Of a stretch of 64,000 bases of DNA, positions 44,203 to 52,646 are shown piece by piece. Positions within the stretch are counted from its first letter, which is position 1. The number at the start of each line of letters is the position of its first letter. The DNA lies in contig JAFDZI010000005.1 in assembly GCA_018266955.1 (NCBI GenBank), forward strand, positions 62,001-126,000, written 5' to 3'. The notes beneath the pieces are model-generated. The model was not told the DNA's origin. It saw only the letters and a program-made list of their open reading frames with translations, and ran no database searches. Both the position numbers and the translations under genes were made by a program. This DNA is from Bacteroidota bacterium (GTDB lineage Bacteria; Bacteroidota; Bacteroidia; Flavobacteriales; Weeksellaceae).

Positions 44203-44703
44203 ATGAAAAAACTAAGTGTATTATTTACAGCAGTATTGATGTTTTTGGCTGTAGGAGTTGTAAAAGCGCAACAAAAAATAGCTCATTTGGATTATCAAGA
44301 AATCTTGGCTCAAATGCCGGAAACTAAAAAAGTAACCACCGATTTAGAAACTTTTACCAAAACCAAAGAAGCTGAACTTAAAAAATTGGGCGATGCTTTC
44401 CAAGCGGACATCAAAAAATACCAAGATGAAGCTCCTAAATTAACCGAAGCGCAAAGAGCTGCTAAAGAAACTGAATTCCAAAAAACGCAACAAAACCTAC
44501 AACAAATGGCAACAACAGCTCAAGCTGACTTGTTGAAAAAGAGAGAAACACTTCTAAAACCAGTGGTTGATAAATTGAACGCTGCCATTGCTAAAGTTGC
44601 CAAAGCCAACCTTTGGGATTATGTAGTGGACAACCAAGCGCTTATCTACCATGCAGGGATTGATGCAAGCCCGGATGTAAAAAAAGAATTAGGAATTAAA
44701 TAA
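44203..44703 (+). CDS. OmpH/Skp-family periplasmic chaperone, second copy
   Basis: A 166-residue secreted Skp-like protein. Signal peptide to about residue 22 (VVKAQ), then KIAHLDYQEILAQMPETKK, a coiled coil with many Lys/Glu/Gln, and a conserved end (LWDYVVDNQALIYHAG). It is shorter than its neighbour and lacks the charged tail. It is the last gene of the run before a terminator, and may also be made from its own promoter. Confidence 0.9.
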   Translation: MKKLSVLFTAVLMFLAVGVVKAQQKIAHLDYQEILAQMPETKKVTTDLETFTKTKEAELKKLGDAFQADIKKYQDEAPKLTEAQRAAKETEFQKTQQNLQQMATTAQADLLKKRETLLKPVVDKLNAAIAKVAKANLWDYVVDNQALIYHAGIDASPDVKKELGIK

Positions 44704-44730
44704 TTTATTCCTCAATAAATCTTCAATTAA

Positions 44731-44758
44731 AATCACCTTTTTGTAAGGTGGTTTTTTT
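44731..44758 (+). terminator. Terminator after the ompH pair
   Basis: AATCACCTT (44731-44739) pairs with AAGGTGGTT (44744-44752-region) with one wobble, followed by seven T residues. The T tract merges into the -7 element of the next gene. Confidence 0.7.
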
Positions 44759-44765
44759 ATTTTTG
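44758..44765 (+). promoter_or_regulatory. -7 element (TATTTTTG) four bases from the thioesterase ATG
   Basis: It matches TAnnTTTG; four bases (TGCC) separate it from ATG 44770. It uses the last T of the preceding terminator. Confidence 0.5.
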
Positions 44766-44769
44766 TGCC

Positions 44770-45264
44770 ATGCTTAAAGAAGTCTCCACACAAGCCAAAG
44801 TACGATTCGCCGATTGCGACCCCATCGGTCATCTGAATAATGTGAAATACCTGGAATATATGCTGAATGCCAGAGAAGACCATGTAGAAATGCAATACGG
44901 TTTTTCTTATGAAGAATATTCCCGAAAAACTGGTTGCACTTGGGTAGCCATACAAAATGAAATCGCCTATTTAAAAGAAGTACGATACAATACCGTTGTA
45001 GCCATTAGTAGTACCCTCATCAACATTGGCGATAGAACCTCCATGGTGGAAATGAAAATGACCAGCCCCGACAAAAGTATTACCTATGCCGTGCTTTGGA
45101 TTACCGCAATTTATTTCAATTTAAAAACCAGAAAATCCGAAGTTCAACCTACAGAAATCCTACAAAAATTTCAACCTTTTGTACAAGAAATTCCAGAAAA
45201 ATTGTTTTCGGAACGAGTTTCTACCCTAAGGTTGAACAACAAAAATAATCAACCAACAGTATAA
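44770..45264 (+). CDS. Acyl-CoA thioesterase, 4HBT (hotdog) family
   Basis: A 164-residue hotdog-fold protein. The 4HBT signature RFADCDPIGHLNNVKYLEYM (about 12-31) includes the catalytic Asp. Members hydrolyse acyl-CoA or acyl-ACP thioesters in the cytoplasm; the chain type is not evident. The C-terminal ~30 residues (RVSTLRLNNKNNQPTV) extend past the core. It is a single gene with its own -7 element, apparently leaderless. Confidence 0.88.
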   Translation: MLKEVSTQAKVRFADCDPIGHLNNVKYLEYMLNAREDHVEMQYGFSYEEYSRKTGCTWVAIQNEIAYLKEVRYNTVVAISSTLINIGDRTSMVEMKMTSPDKSITYAVLWITAIYFNLKTRKSEVQPTEILQKFQPFVQEIPEKLFSERVSTLRLNNKNNQPTV

Positions 45265-45354
45265 AATCATTTTCCTATTGCCTTTGTTGAATTACCCACA
45301 CCCATGAGGCTAGGCAATAACCAATGAACAATTAATACCCAAAAATAGCTACGA

Positions 45355-46212
45355 ATGAAAATTTTAGTCACAGGAAGCAACGGACAATTGGGTCTTTGCT
45401 TACAAAATATAGCCCAACAATATTCCGAACATGATTTTGTGTTTTTGGATTCTACCTCTTTGGATATTACCAATCGAAGCCAAATAGAAGATACATTTGA
45501 AGAATACAAACCTCAAATATGCATTAATGCAGCAGCTTATACCGCTGTAGATAAAGCAGAAACCGAATTTGAAAAAGCTTTTGCTGTAAATGCCTATGGT
45601 GTGGAAAATTTGGCCAGTTTATGCGAAGAATACAAAGCATTACTCATCCATATTTCTACCGACTATGTTTTTGATGGGACAACCGAATTGCCTTATTCTG
45701 AAGACGATTTTACCTCGCCACTCGGCGTGTATGGCGCATCTAAATTGTTGGGTGAAGAATTGGCCATGGAAAACAATCCTAAAACAATAATCATTAGAAC
45801 TTCTTGGTTATATTCCGAACATCAAAAAAATTTCGTGAAAACCATGCTCCATTTATTCAACCAAAAGAAAGAATTGGGCATAGTGAATGATCAGTTTGGG
45901 CAGCCAACCAATGCCAACGATTTGGCCACGGCCATCATGGAAATCATTTCTAGAGAAAGACAAAAAATGGGAATTTATCATTTCTCCAATTATCCTGAAA
46001 CTACATGGTATCATTTCGCTCAAAAAATTGCGGAATTTTCCCATGCTGAGGTACAATTAAATCCCATTACCACTGCTGAATACCCAACACCAGCACAAAG
46101 ACCTATGCGCAGTACTTTTTGCTTGGATAAAATTGAAACCGACTATGGTATAGAAGCTCAATACTGGGAAAACTCTTTGGAAGACTGTATTGCAATATTA
46201 ACACAAAAATAA
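45355..46212 (+). CDS. rfbD: dTDP-4-dehydrorhamnose reductase
   Basis: A 285-residue short-chain dehydrogenase that makes dTDP-L-rhamnose in the last step of the RmlABCD pathway. NAD(P) site GSNGQLG at 7-13, the family segment NAAAYTAVDKAE (about 59-70), ISTDYVFDG (about 98-106) and the catalytic YGASK (about 123-127). The genes rmlA, rmlB and rmlC are not in the window, so the pathway is dispersed. The product could supply the exopolysaccharide encoded at 32-39 kb. Confidence 0.93.
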   Translation: MKILVTGSNGQLGLCLQNIAQQYSEHDFVFLDSTSLDITNRSQIEDTFEEYKPQICINAAAYTAVDKAETEFEKAFAVNAYGVENLASLCEEYKALLIHISTDYVFDGTTELPYSEDDFTSPLGVYGASKLLGEELAMENNPKTIIIRTSWLYSEHQKNFVKTMLHLFNQKKELGIVNDQFGQPTNANDLATAIMEIISRERQKMGIYHFSNYPETTWYHFAQKIAEFSHAEVQLNPITTAEYPTPAQRPMRSTFCLDKIETDYGIEAQYWENSLEDCIAILTQK

Positions 46213-46304
46213 ATTGAATTCGCCATCTGGAAAATGTACGCTTCACAATAATAATGATAAAGCAAGCCGATTTCAAATGACCTTTAAAAAACAAATAGCT
46301 ACCA

Positions 46305-46988
46305 ATGAAATTAAAACCCCTTTTTTTTTGTGTTTTTTTGATGTGCTTTTTGCACCTCAATGCACAGGAAGTATTTCTTAGAACCATGAAGGACATACAG
46401 AAAGAACACAAAGATTCGTTTTTGTACGCCTTAGACTCTGCCACTGCTGATGCTCAGTTTTTAGGAGAATTAGAAGTGATAGGTTTGGGTACAGACACCC
46501 AAAAAAGCTTTGTGGCCATCTACAATAAAGCCAAAGAAATAGGGGCCAATACTTATGTTGTCCGACGATTTGAAAACATCGATGGTTCTTTTCAAGACTT
46601 TGATCCCACGCATTTTAAGTTGAATCTTTATTACACCCCAGCCGATAAAATTACGCAACATCCCAATAGGGTGTTCGTTATTTCATCATCGGACAAACCT
46701 CAAAAAATTCGACTGAATGATGATTTGTTGGAAATCAACCCCCAACACTATCTCCTTCGTACTTTGCAACCCGGACAAAGCTTAAAAATTGCCACCCGTA
46801 AAATATTGGGTTCCAGCATCCATCATACTGCTGATGCCAAACAAGCATCTTATTACCAAGTATTTGGTTTCAGTATGAAAAAAGGGACTTATGGCTCGGA
46901 AGGTTTGCTTTTTAAAACCGGCGATGTACAAAAACTAGATGCTTCTTATGGACAATTCTTGGTCACCATCTTCCAAAATCAACCCTAA
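46305..46988 (+). CDS. Secreted protein of unknown function
   Basis: A 227-residue protein with a clear signal peptide (MKLKPLFFCVFLMCFLHLNAQ). No family is recognised. The middle region (DTQKSFVAIYNKAKEIGANTYVVRRFE) resembles small periplasmic domains with alternating helix and strand, and no cysteine is left in the mature part. No type IX sorting tail is present, so a periplasmic or outer-membrane-facing location is more likely than full export. It ends before a bidirectional terminator. Confidence 0.7.
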   Translation: MKLKPLFFCVFLMCFLHLNAQEVFLRTMKDIQKEHKDSFLYALDSATADAQFLGELEVIGLGTDTQKSFVAIYNKAKEIGANTYVVRRFENIDGSFQDFDPTHFKLNLYYTPADKITQHPNRVFVISSSDKPQKIRLNDDLLEINPQHYLLRTLQPGQSLKIATRKILGSSIHHTADAKQASYYQVFGFSMKKGTYGSEGLLFKTGDVQKLDASYGQFLVTIFQNQP

Positions 46989-47011
46989 ATTTATTTTGAC
47001 ATCATAATAAT

Positions 47012-47059
47012 AAAGCCTGTCATCGTTTTTATAAAACAAATGGCAGGCTTTAATTTTTT
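47012..47059. terminator. Bidirectional terminator between the unknown secreted protein and pyrD
   Basis: AAAGCCTGTCAT (47012-47023) pairs with ATGGCAGGCTTT (47040-47051) with one wobble. T-rich flanks are present on the plus strand; the minus-strand flank is less T-rich. Confidence 0.65.
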
Positions 47060-47072
47060 TATCTAAGGTGAT

Positions 47073-48110
47073 TTATTTCCCTATTCTCGAACTTCTTTTT
47101 AGGATTTCTTTATTGATGGCTTGTATCAGTTCTGGTCCTTCATAAATAAAACCGGTATATAATTGCAATAGACTTGCGCCGGCATCCAGTTTTTCCATCG
47201 CATCTTCAGCCGAATGAATGCCTCCAACACCAATAATTGGGAAGGAGCCTCCACTTTTTTCGTGCAAATATCTAATTACCCTAGTACTTCTGTCCTTTAT
47301 CGGTTTTCCACTCAGTCCGCCATTGCCTATTTCATTCAATCTTTCGTGGGTTGTTTTCAGTCCTTCACGGTTCACAGAAGTGTTGGTGGCCACAATACCA
47401 TCAATTTTTGTTTCGGCAACCAAGGCAATTATTTCGTCCAATTGACCATCATTTAGGTCCGGAGCAATTTTCAATAAGATGGGTTTTGGTTTTTGTTTTA
47501 ATCGATTGATCTTTTGTACTTCTACAATTAATTCTTTCAGATAATCGGCATCTTCCAATTTAGCGTGGCTGCTCACATTTGGGCAACTCACATTCAACAC
47601 AAAATAATCTACGAAATTGTGTAAACCTTCGAAGCATGTTAAATAATCCTCAGTATAGTGTTCGGGAGCCGTTTGCGTATTTTTTCCGATATTCCCGCCA
47701 ATCAGGATTTTCCCCTTGTTTTTTTTAAGTTGAACAATGGCAGCTTCCAAACCTTCGTTGTTAAAGCCCATACGGTTTATGATGCCTCCGTCTTCTATCA
47801 GTCGGAAAAGTCTTTTCTTAGGATTTCCAGCTTGGCCTTTCGGTGTTACGGTTCCTATTTCTACAAATCCAAATCCTAGATCGGCCAATTCATCGTACAA
47901 AACAGCATTTTTGTCAAATCCGGCTGCTAAACCTACAGGGTTTTTGAAGGTTAGGCCGAATACATTTCTTTCCAATCTTTTGTCCACCACAGGTTGAGGT
48001 AAAAATAACTTGGCGAGAAAACCAAAATTCTTTAAAATCGAAAACGAAAAATGATGGGCTTGTTCTGGATCTAGTTTAAATAAGAACGGACGAATAATGC
48101 TTTTGTACAT
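47073..48110 (-). CDS. pyrD: Quinone-dependent dihydroorotate dehydrogenase
   Basis: A 345-residue class 2 enzyme that oxidises dihydroorotate to orotate in pyrimidine synthesis and passes electrons to quinone. The N-terminal ~40 residues are the membrane-binding helices of class 2. Motifs: [13 protein letters not shown] (about 57-69, FMN), [20 protein letters not shown] (about 83-102), NVSCPN with the catalytic Ser (about 177-182), and [16 protein letters not shown] near the end. The gene stands alone with its own consensus promoter. Confidence 0.96.
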   Translation of the reverse strand: MYKSIIRPFLFKLDPEQAHHFSFSILKNFGFLAKLFLPQPVVDKRLERNVFGLTFKNPVGLAAGFDKNAVLYDELADLGFGFVEIGTVTPKGQAGNPKKRLFRLIEDGGIINRMGFNNEGLEAAIVQLKKNKGKILIGGNIGKNTQTAPEHYTEDYLTCFEGLHNFVDYFVLNVSCPNVSSHAKLEDADYLKELIVEVQKINRLKQKPKPILLKIAPDLNDGQLDEIIALVAETKIDGIVATNTSVNREGLKTTHERLNEIGNGGLSGKPIKDRSTRVIRYLHEKSGGSFPIIGVGGIHSAEDAMEKLDAGASLLQLYTGFIYEGPELIQAINKEILKRSSRIGK

Positions 48111-48125
48111 CAGAAAAAAGTTTTA

Positions 48126-48157
48126 CAAAAATACTTATTTATCCCTATTGCCACCAA
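48126..48157 (-). promoter_or_regulatory. pyrD promoter
   Basis: Minus-strand TTG (48155-48157), 21-bp spacer and TATTTTTG (48126-48133) fit the Bacteroidota pattern; the ATG is 15 bp downstream. Confidence 0.65.
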
Positions 48158-48209
48158 GCATACCCGTCTATTTTTACCATGGGCGTATTCAATGAGTGTA
48201 TGTTTTTTT

Positions 48210-48326
48210 GGGGGTGCCCCTTGCCCAAGCTTTTCCCAAGGCTCGGGTCGTGCTTTCCGTTACAATCTTGGGCTCGTTGCCTCGCCCAAGGATTTCCACT
48301 GCAATCACTCACCCGGGAAGTGCGTC
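48210..48326. repeat. Dispersed intergenic structured element, copy 2
   Basis: Second copy of the element at 22452-22567. The central hairpin here is CTTGGGC (48267-48273) and GCCCAAG (48284-48290) with loop TCGTTGCCTC; an outer extension AAT/ATT with one bulged C is kept in both copies. The first part may also pair (CCTTG with CAAGG, about 48218-48242). As in copy 1, the element lies upstream of a minus-strand gene (pyrD) in a divergent gap. Confidence 0.7.
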
Positions 48327-48556
48327 ACCCTTTAGAGGGCTTGCCTTAGATTTTATTTTTAGATCATCCATCAATTTATTTTAAAAAATGCCAAAGCTCT
48401 TTTATCGTTCGTTCTTGTACTGCGATTATTGTTTCAAACCTACGGTAAAGACAATGGGTGGTTTTTATCCTTATTAGCATTATATTTATCCTGTTTTTTT
48501 CTTTGATGAATCCAAATTGATTTTATTTTTTCTACCACTTTCTCAAAAAAAGAATT

Positions 48557-48564
48557 TACATTTG
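48557..48564 (+). promoter_or_regulatory. -7 element (TACATTTG) for the hemerythrin-like gene
   Basis: It matches TAnnTTTG, 34 bp before ATG 48599. No -33 TTG at the usual spacing. Confidence 0.45.
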
Positions 48565-48598
48565 AACTGTCTTTACATTCATTCCAAAAAATAAAAAA

Positions 48599-49117
48599 AT
48601 GAATTTACCCTTACACGACTTTTTTACCCAAGACCATAGACGATTAGAATCCATTTTAGAAAAAGCCATTCAAACTCAACCTGAGATTGATTTGGCTTTA
48701 TATTCAGAATTTAGAATAGGCTTGCTCACCCACATCAAAATGGAAGAAAAAATATTTTTTCTTGCCGCACAAAGGGCCAATGACAATGTGCCATTGCCTT
48801 TTGCTGCCCAACTCAGGCTAGAACACGGTGCCATTACCGCATTATTGGTGCCTAGTCCCACCCAAGAATTGGTGCATGTTCTCATGCATGTTTTGGACAA
48901 ACACGACGAAGTGGAAGAAAAACAAGGAGGCATGTACGAGGCTTGCGAAAAACTTACCCAACAAGAAACCCAAGAACTCCTGCTTCAGCTAAAAGCCGTA
49001 ACTCCAGTGCCGGTGCATCCGCACAACGATGCGCCCATCGCCATGGAAGCAGCCAAAAGAGCTTTGCTAAGGGCGGGTTACAATTATGATGAGATTGTAC
49101 AACATCTCAATCAGTAA
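48599..49117 (+). CDS. Hemerythrin HHE-domain protein
   Basis: A 172-residue cytoplasmic four-helix protein. Likely iron ligands are in DHRRLE (about 12-17), THIKMEEKIFF (about 43-53), RLEHGAITALL (about 78-88) and HVLMHVLDKHDEVEE (about 95-109), the HHE pattern of a di-iron site. Relatives bind oxygen or nitric oxide, or help repair iron-sulfur centres. The C-terminus (about 143-172) forms a separate helix with HPHND before it. It is a single gene between its own -7 element and a terminator. Confidence 0.85.
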   Translation: MNLPLHDFFTQDHRRLESILEKAIQTQPEIDLALYSEFRIGLLTHIKMEEKIFFLAAQRANDNVPLPFAAQLRLEHGAITALLVPSPTQELVHVLMHVLDKHDEVEEKQGGMYEACEKLTQQETQELLLQLKAVTPVPVHPHNDAPIAMEAAKRALLRAGYNYDEIVQHLNQ

Positions 49118-49134
49118 ACAATGAAACAAAAAAA

Positions 49135-49160
49135 AGCGAGCCTTTTCGGCTCGCTCTCTT
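49135..49160. terminator. Bidirectional terminator after the hemerythrin-like gene
   Basis: Perfect 8-bp GC-rich stem AGCGAGCC (49135-49142) with GGCTCGCT (49148-49155), loop TTTTC. The A run before it gives a T run on the minus strand for the facing gene. Confidence 0.8.
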
Positions 49161-49178
49161 TCTATCAACTTCAAACAA

Positions 49179-49784
49179 CTAGGGTGCCCAATAGGTCCAT
49201 TTGGCTCCATTGAAGACCGCTAATCTTTTATTGGTTGCTCCATTCACATAGACCATCATTCCCGGTGCAGGATTGATGACATCATCGGTTGAAGCTACCT
49301 GTGGCAAAACCATGGCTTTGGCACCAGCTGCAGTACCGTTGGATTCCAACACCAAAACACCACCTTTGGCCGTTGATGTTTCAGCACCAATGATGGCTCT
49401 TGCGTTGGTAAGTTCGGTAACTTGTGCTGTGGTAGGCTGTTTTGCCATATAATCTGTCGGAGAGGTAAGATTGGCTTTATTGCCATTGCTCAAGTCCACC
49501 CAACCATTGGCATCGGCTAAGGTATTTCCTGGTGCATAATATTTTACAGCCGAGGAAGTCGCAGTAGAAGCATCGACCAAAATAGTTCCCGGTTCTACCG
49601 AAGTAGTTGGTGTAGAAGCCATCGTTCTTACATAAGGCAATATAATACCTTTGTTTTCTCCCGGTTTAAAATCCAATAAAACCGAAGTTTGATTGGTAGC
49701 CGTTCCGGAAGTTCCACCGATAATGACTTGGGCAGAACCCATAGCCACCATTCCTAAACATATACTTGTGATTATTTTTTTCAT
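49179..49784 (-). CDS. Secreted protein with two 'GMMVY'-type modules
   Basis: A 201-residue secreted protein (signal to about residue 18, GSAQV). It contains the Bacteroidota pattern where a beta strand (ALVLES or VLLDF) leads to 'GxxLPxV', then 'P-x-x-G-x-[ML]-V' and a Trp near the end. Copy A spans about 34-98 (SVLLDFKPGENKGIILPYV) and copy B about 143-201 (GVLVLESNG, INPAPGMMVYVNG, FNGAKWTYW). Copy B resembles the end of the 895-residue protein upstream. It may be a surface or fibre-end module; the function is unknown. It follows that gene by 102 bp and is probably in its operon. Confidence 0.6.
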   Translation of the reverse strand: MKKIITSICLGMVAMGSAQVIIGGTSGTATNQTSVLLDFKPGENKGIILPYVRTMASTPTTSVEPGTILVDASTATSSAVKYYAPGNTLADANGWVDLSNGNKANLTSPTDYMAKQPTTAQVTELTNARAIIGAETSTAKGGVLVLESNGTAAGAKAMVLPQVASTDDVINPAPGMMVYVNGATNKRLAVFNGAKWTYWAP

Positions 49785-49886
49785 TTCTTTTTTAATTAAT
49801 GGGTTAGAAAGTGGTGAATGGTGAATGGTAAATAGTGAATGGTATAAGGTAATTCAAAATTTAAAATTCATCATTCAAAATTCTAT

Positions 49887-52574
49887 TTACGGACAACTAG
49901 GGGTGTTAAAACATTTCCAAGCCCCTGCGGTATAGATTTTCAAGCACTTGTCTGTAGTATCATATACCATCATCCCTTCTTGTGGTTGGGCAATGTTTCC
50001 TAAGTCTGCTTTTGCAATTCTTGTTGGTACAAAACCTTGGGTATTGGATTCCAAAGCGATGTGGCCTCCTTTTCTTATCATTGGCCAGTTGTCCGCATTA
50101 TCTGCACCTGCTCTTTTTAGTAGTGTGATTCCTACTTTGGTGTCTTTTGCTGGCCCCGTAGTAATAGGGTCGTTGTAACAAGCACAAGTGTTATATCCTG
50201 CATCTGCAGGGGTGTAGTAAGATACCGTCATCGGCGTAGGACATTTTACTACAAGACCTTCATATGTTGCATAATATGTACCCGGACCTACAGCTGCAGG
50301 ATTGGTCACAGGAATGGTTCCTGCAGCATCTGTCCACCAATTAATTCCGGTTGCACTTGGAGGTAAAGTTGCAGGTTCTGCATTGGCTAAATTTGCTGTT
50401 GTGCCATCGCAAACTTTAAGATTCTCTACCACAGGAGCTGAAACAGCACCACAAATAGATAATACAGCAGTATCACTAAAGTTAAATTCTGTTTCTGTAC
50501 CAGAATCAGTAGTGTTGTTGGCCATACTACCTCGGATTTTGTGTCCTACATATCCAAATTTTATAGAACATTGTTTAATGGTTAGTGTAGTGTGCCCACC
50601 GGTTTCCACAGCGATTAATTTGTCGGATGTGTTCAGTTTTCCGGGGTTATAAGCTCCCGTAGTACTACCCGGCATATAGGTTGGGTTTATTGTACCAGAA
50701 GCTCCTAACATACCAGTATCACTATTTCCCCAAGCCCAAAGTTTACCATCATTGGTAATAATATTGATGGCTGCATAGTTACCTCCTTCGTGTTCTTGAG
50801 GGCTGATCCAAGCGATGTTTCCACCCAATGTATTGGTGCCGGAGGTAGCCGTAACAAGTTGCCACTCACTATAGTCCGTAGTATTCCCAGTCCCTAATTG
50901 TCTGGATTCATTTTCACCCATTGAATATAAGTTACCGTTGGTTGCCAATAGGTAATACGATTTACCATTAGTAGAACGAGTCATCCCAATCATTTTAGGT
51001 GTGATCCCTGCAGGTTTGTTCATTAGTGTAGCATACTGTCTGATTGAAGCATTACCTGCTGTACCTGTTGCACTAATACGAGTTCCGACACCCCAAGTAT
51101 ATATATTACCATCAGAAGTAAGTGCAAACATAGTTTGGTAGGTTCCTCTCACCGCCACTACATTATTCAAAGGTGTATTGGCAGCAGTGCTTACTCTGTG
51201 CCATACTAGATCATTAGCGGCACTGTCCGTTACACCATCGCCATAGGTATTACCATTGCTACTTAATACCCAAGCAGCTCCGGTACAAGTAACAATGGCC
51301 AAACCATCTCGAGTACCGAACATCATTTTCACATCCGAAGGATTTACACCTAGCGGTAGTCCGTCTGCTTTATAGCCTGAAGCTCCATAAGTTTCTACTT
51401 TTGCTTTTCTGAAAGCACCAGAGTTCACATTATTGGCTCCATCGGTTAAAGGAACCATCACCCCTTGATCTCCCCAGAAATATAAACCATCTGTGGTTAG
51501 TACTGCAAACTGTTGTGTATTTGAACTACTTCCTGCTGCAAATCGTAGTACGGTCCCAGAGAGTTGGTTGGTACCTGTTCCGTAATTTGCAGCATTCAAT
51601 AATTGTGGAGGAGCTACATTACCAGATGTTCCATATCCGTCTTGAGCAATACCTTGTCCCCAAACTTTTATTTTCCCATCAAATTCCCTAACGATGGTAG
51701 AGTGAAATACAGAGACCATATTGTCGTACTCTATGGTATTGGGATCTAGAGAATTAATGTAGGTATTATCGTTACAACCTGTAACGCAAAATGAACCAGT
51801 AGTACCTCCGCCACTTAAATTTTGTGCAATAGTCATTGCTTGATCACAAACGGAACCCGTAGTCAGTCCAGTTGGCCAGCTACCACATGTTGCCGCTGTT
51901 GCATTGGGACCACAATAGGTTGCGCTACCATTAGATAATGATGTTACAGTATTCATCGCTATCCAGTTGATTTCAGCGTTGTTAGAGAACTGTGATCCAG
52001 CTCCGCCATTCGCTTGTGCTCTTACGATAAAATAAGATTTTGCTCCTGCTGAACCTGTATATATAACTGGGGCATAAGTGGTCGCTTGTTGTGTATAGGT
52101 AGCACATACTTCAATAACACTCCCCGCATCTTGTTTAATTAATGATGTTGTAGAGTAAACTCCATTGAACGAATTATCTTGTTGAACAAAAGAGCCTGTA
52201 ATAGAAAAATAAGATTTTTTTCCCATTTGAAGTAAGCTGCTATAGGTAGCTTGACCAAACGCACCTACAAATGCTGATCCTGTAAGGACAACGCCAGAGT
52301 TGTCTTGAATTTCTAATGTTCCATTAACTTGGAAATTACCACTAGCGGTTAATTTCGCTCCATTGGTCACGACAACTTTACCACCATTATTAATGGTGAG
52401 TGAACCTCCGGTTAAAGTTAAGTCAGAGGAGACACAATAAGTTGTGCCCGAGGGAACAGTGGTTGTGTTGGCAGGCATACTTGTTGAGCCTGTAGGACAT
52501 TGTGCAAAGAAATTGGTAAATAAGAATACCAATGCCAATGCAAAAATGTTTTTAAAGATTTTTATTTTCTTCAT
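49887..52574 (-). CDS. Large secreted protein with RCC1-like propeller
   Basis: An 895-residue secreted protein (signal to about residue 24, TNFFAQ). Order: a Gly/Thr-rich beta-solenoid-like part (about 30-130), a Cys-containing linker, an RCC1-like beta propeller (about 290-660) with repeated DG-x-[IL]-x-x-W/F-G (GKIKVWGQG, GLYFWGDQG, GNIYTWGVG, GKLWAWGNS), an Ig-like module (about 700-790) and a C-terminal 'GMMVYDTTDKCLKIY' module. No standard T9SS tail is seen. It resembles Flavobacteriia surface proteins. A TATCCC-GGGATA hairpin (52589-52606) lies in its leader. It is downstream of a decayed gene on the same strand. Confidence 0.75.
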   Translation of the reverse strand: MKKIKIFKNIFALALVFLFTNFFAQCPTGSTSMPANTTTVPSGTTYCVSSDLTLTGGSLTINNGGKVVVTNGAKLTASGNFQVNGTLEIQDNSGVVLTGSAFVGAFGQATYSSLLQMGKKSYFSITGSFVQQDNSFNGVYSTTSLIKQDAGSVIEVCATYTQQATTYAPVIYTGSAGAKSYFIVRAQANGGAGSQFSNNAEINWIAMNTVTSLSNGSATYCGPNATAATCGSWPTGLTTGSVCDQAMTIAQNLSGGGTTGSFCVTGCNDNTYINSLDPNTIEYDNMVSVFHSTIVREFDGKIKVWGQGIAQDGYGTSGNVAPPQLLNAANYGTGTNQLSGTVLRFAAGSSSNTQQFAVLTTDGLYFWGDQGVMVPLTDGANNVNSGAFRKAKVETYGASGYKADGLPLGVNPSDVKMMFGTRDGLAIVTCTGAAWVLSSNGNTYGDGVTDSAANDLVWHRVSTAANTPLNNVVAVRGTYQTMFALTSDGNIYTWGVGTRISATGTAGNASIRQYATLMNKPAGITPKMIGMTRSTNGKSYYLLATNGNLYSMGENESRQLGTGNTTDYSEWQLVTATSGTNTLGGNIAWISPQEHEGGNYAAINIITNDGKLWAWGNSDTGMLGASGTINPTYMPGSTTGAYNPGKLNTSDKLIAVETGGHTTLTIKQCSIKFGYVGHKIRGSMANNTTDSGTETEFNFSDTAVLSICGAVSAPVVENLKVCDGTTANLANAEPATLPPSATGINWWTDAAGTIPVTNPAAVGPGTYYATYEGLVVKCPTPMTVSYYTPADAGYNTCACYNDPITTGPAKDTKVGITLLKRAGADNADNWPMIRKGGHIALESNTQGFVPTRIAKADLGNIAQPQEGMMVYDTTDKCLKIYTAGAWKCFNTPSCP

Positions 52575-52646
52575 AGTTTAAAATTTTTTATCCCTATTTT
52601 GGGATAGGAATAATGGTAAAGATTAAATGATGGTTATTCGTTTGGT

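Larger units (their letters stand above)
48111..48598. other. 488-bp divergent intergenic region
   Basis: It holds the pyrD promoter, the second copy of the dispersed element, about 230 bp where nothing clear is seen, and a -7 element before the hemerythrin-like gene. A short open frame on the plus strand across the repeat is not gene-like. Confidence 0.6.

Noticed and set aside
45265-45354. Terminator between the thioesterase gene and rfbD
   Set aside because: An 8-bp inverted repeat (TATTGCCT and AGGCAATA) is present, but the loop is about 35 bases and no T tract follows.
48196-48384. Plus-strand frame of 62 codons across repeat copy 2
   Set aside because: It lies within the dispersed element and has no counterpart in copy 1.
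49812-49850. Tandem GTGAATG-like repeats between the two minus-strand secreted-protein genes
   Set aside because: Only about three imperfect units are present and simple AT-rich repeats of this sort are common between Bacteroidota genes; there is no evidence for a function.
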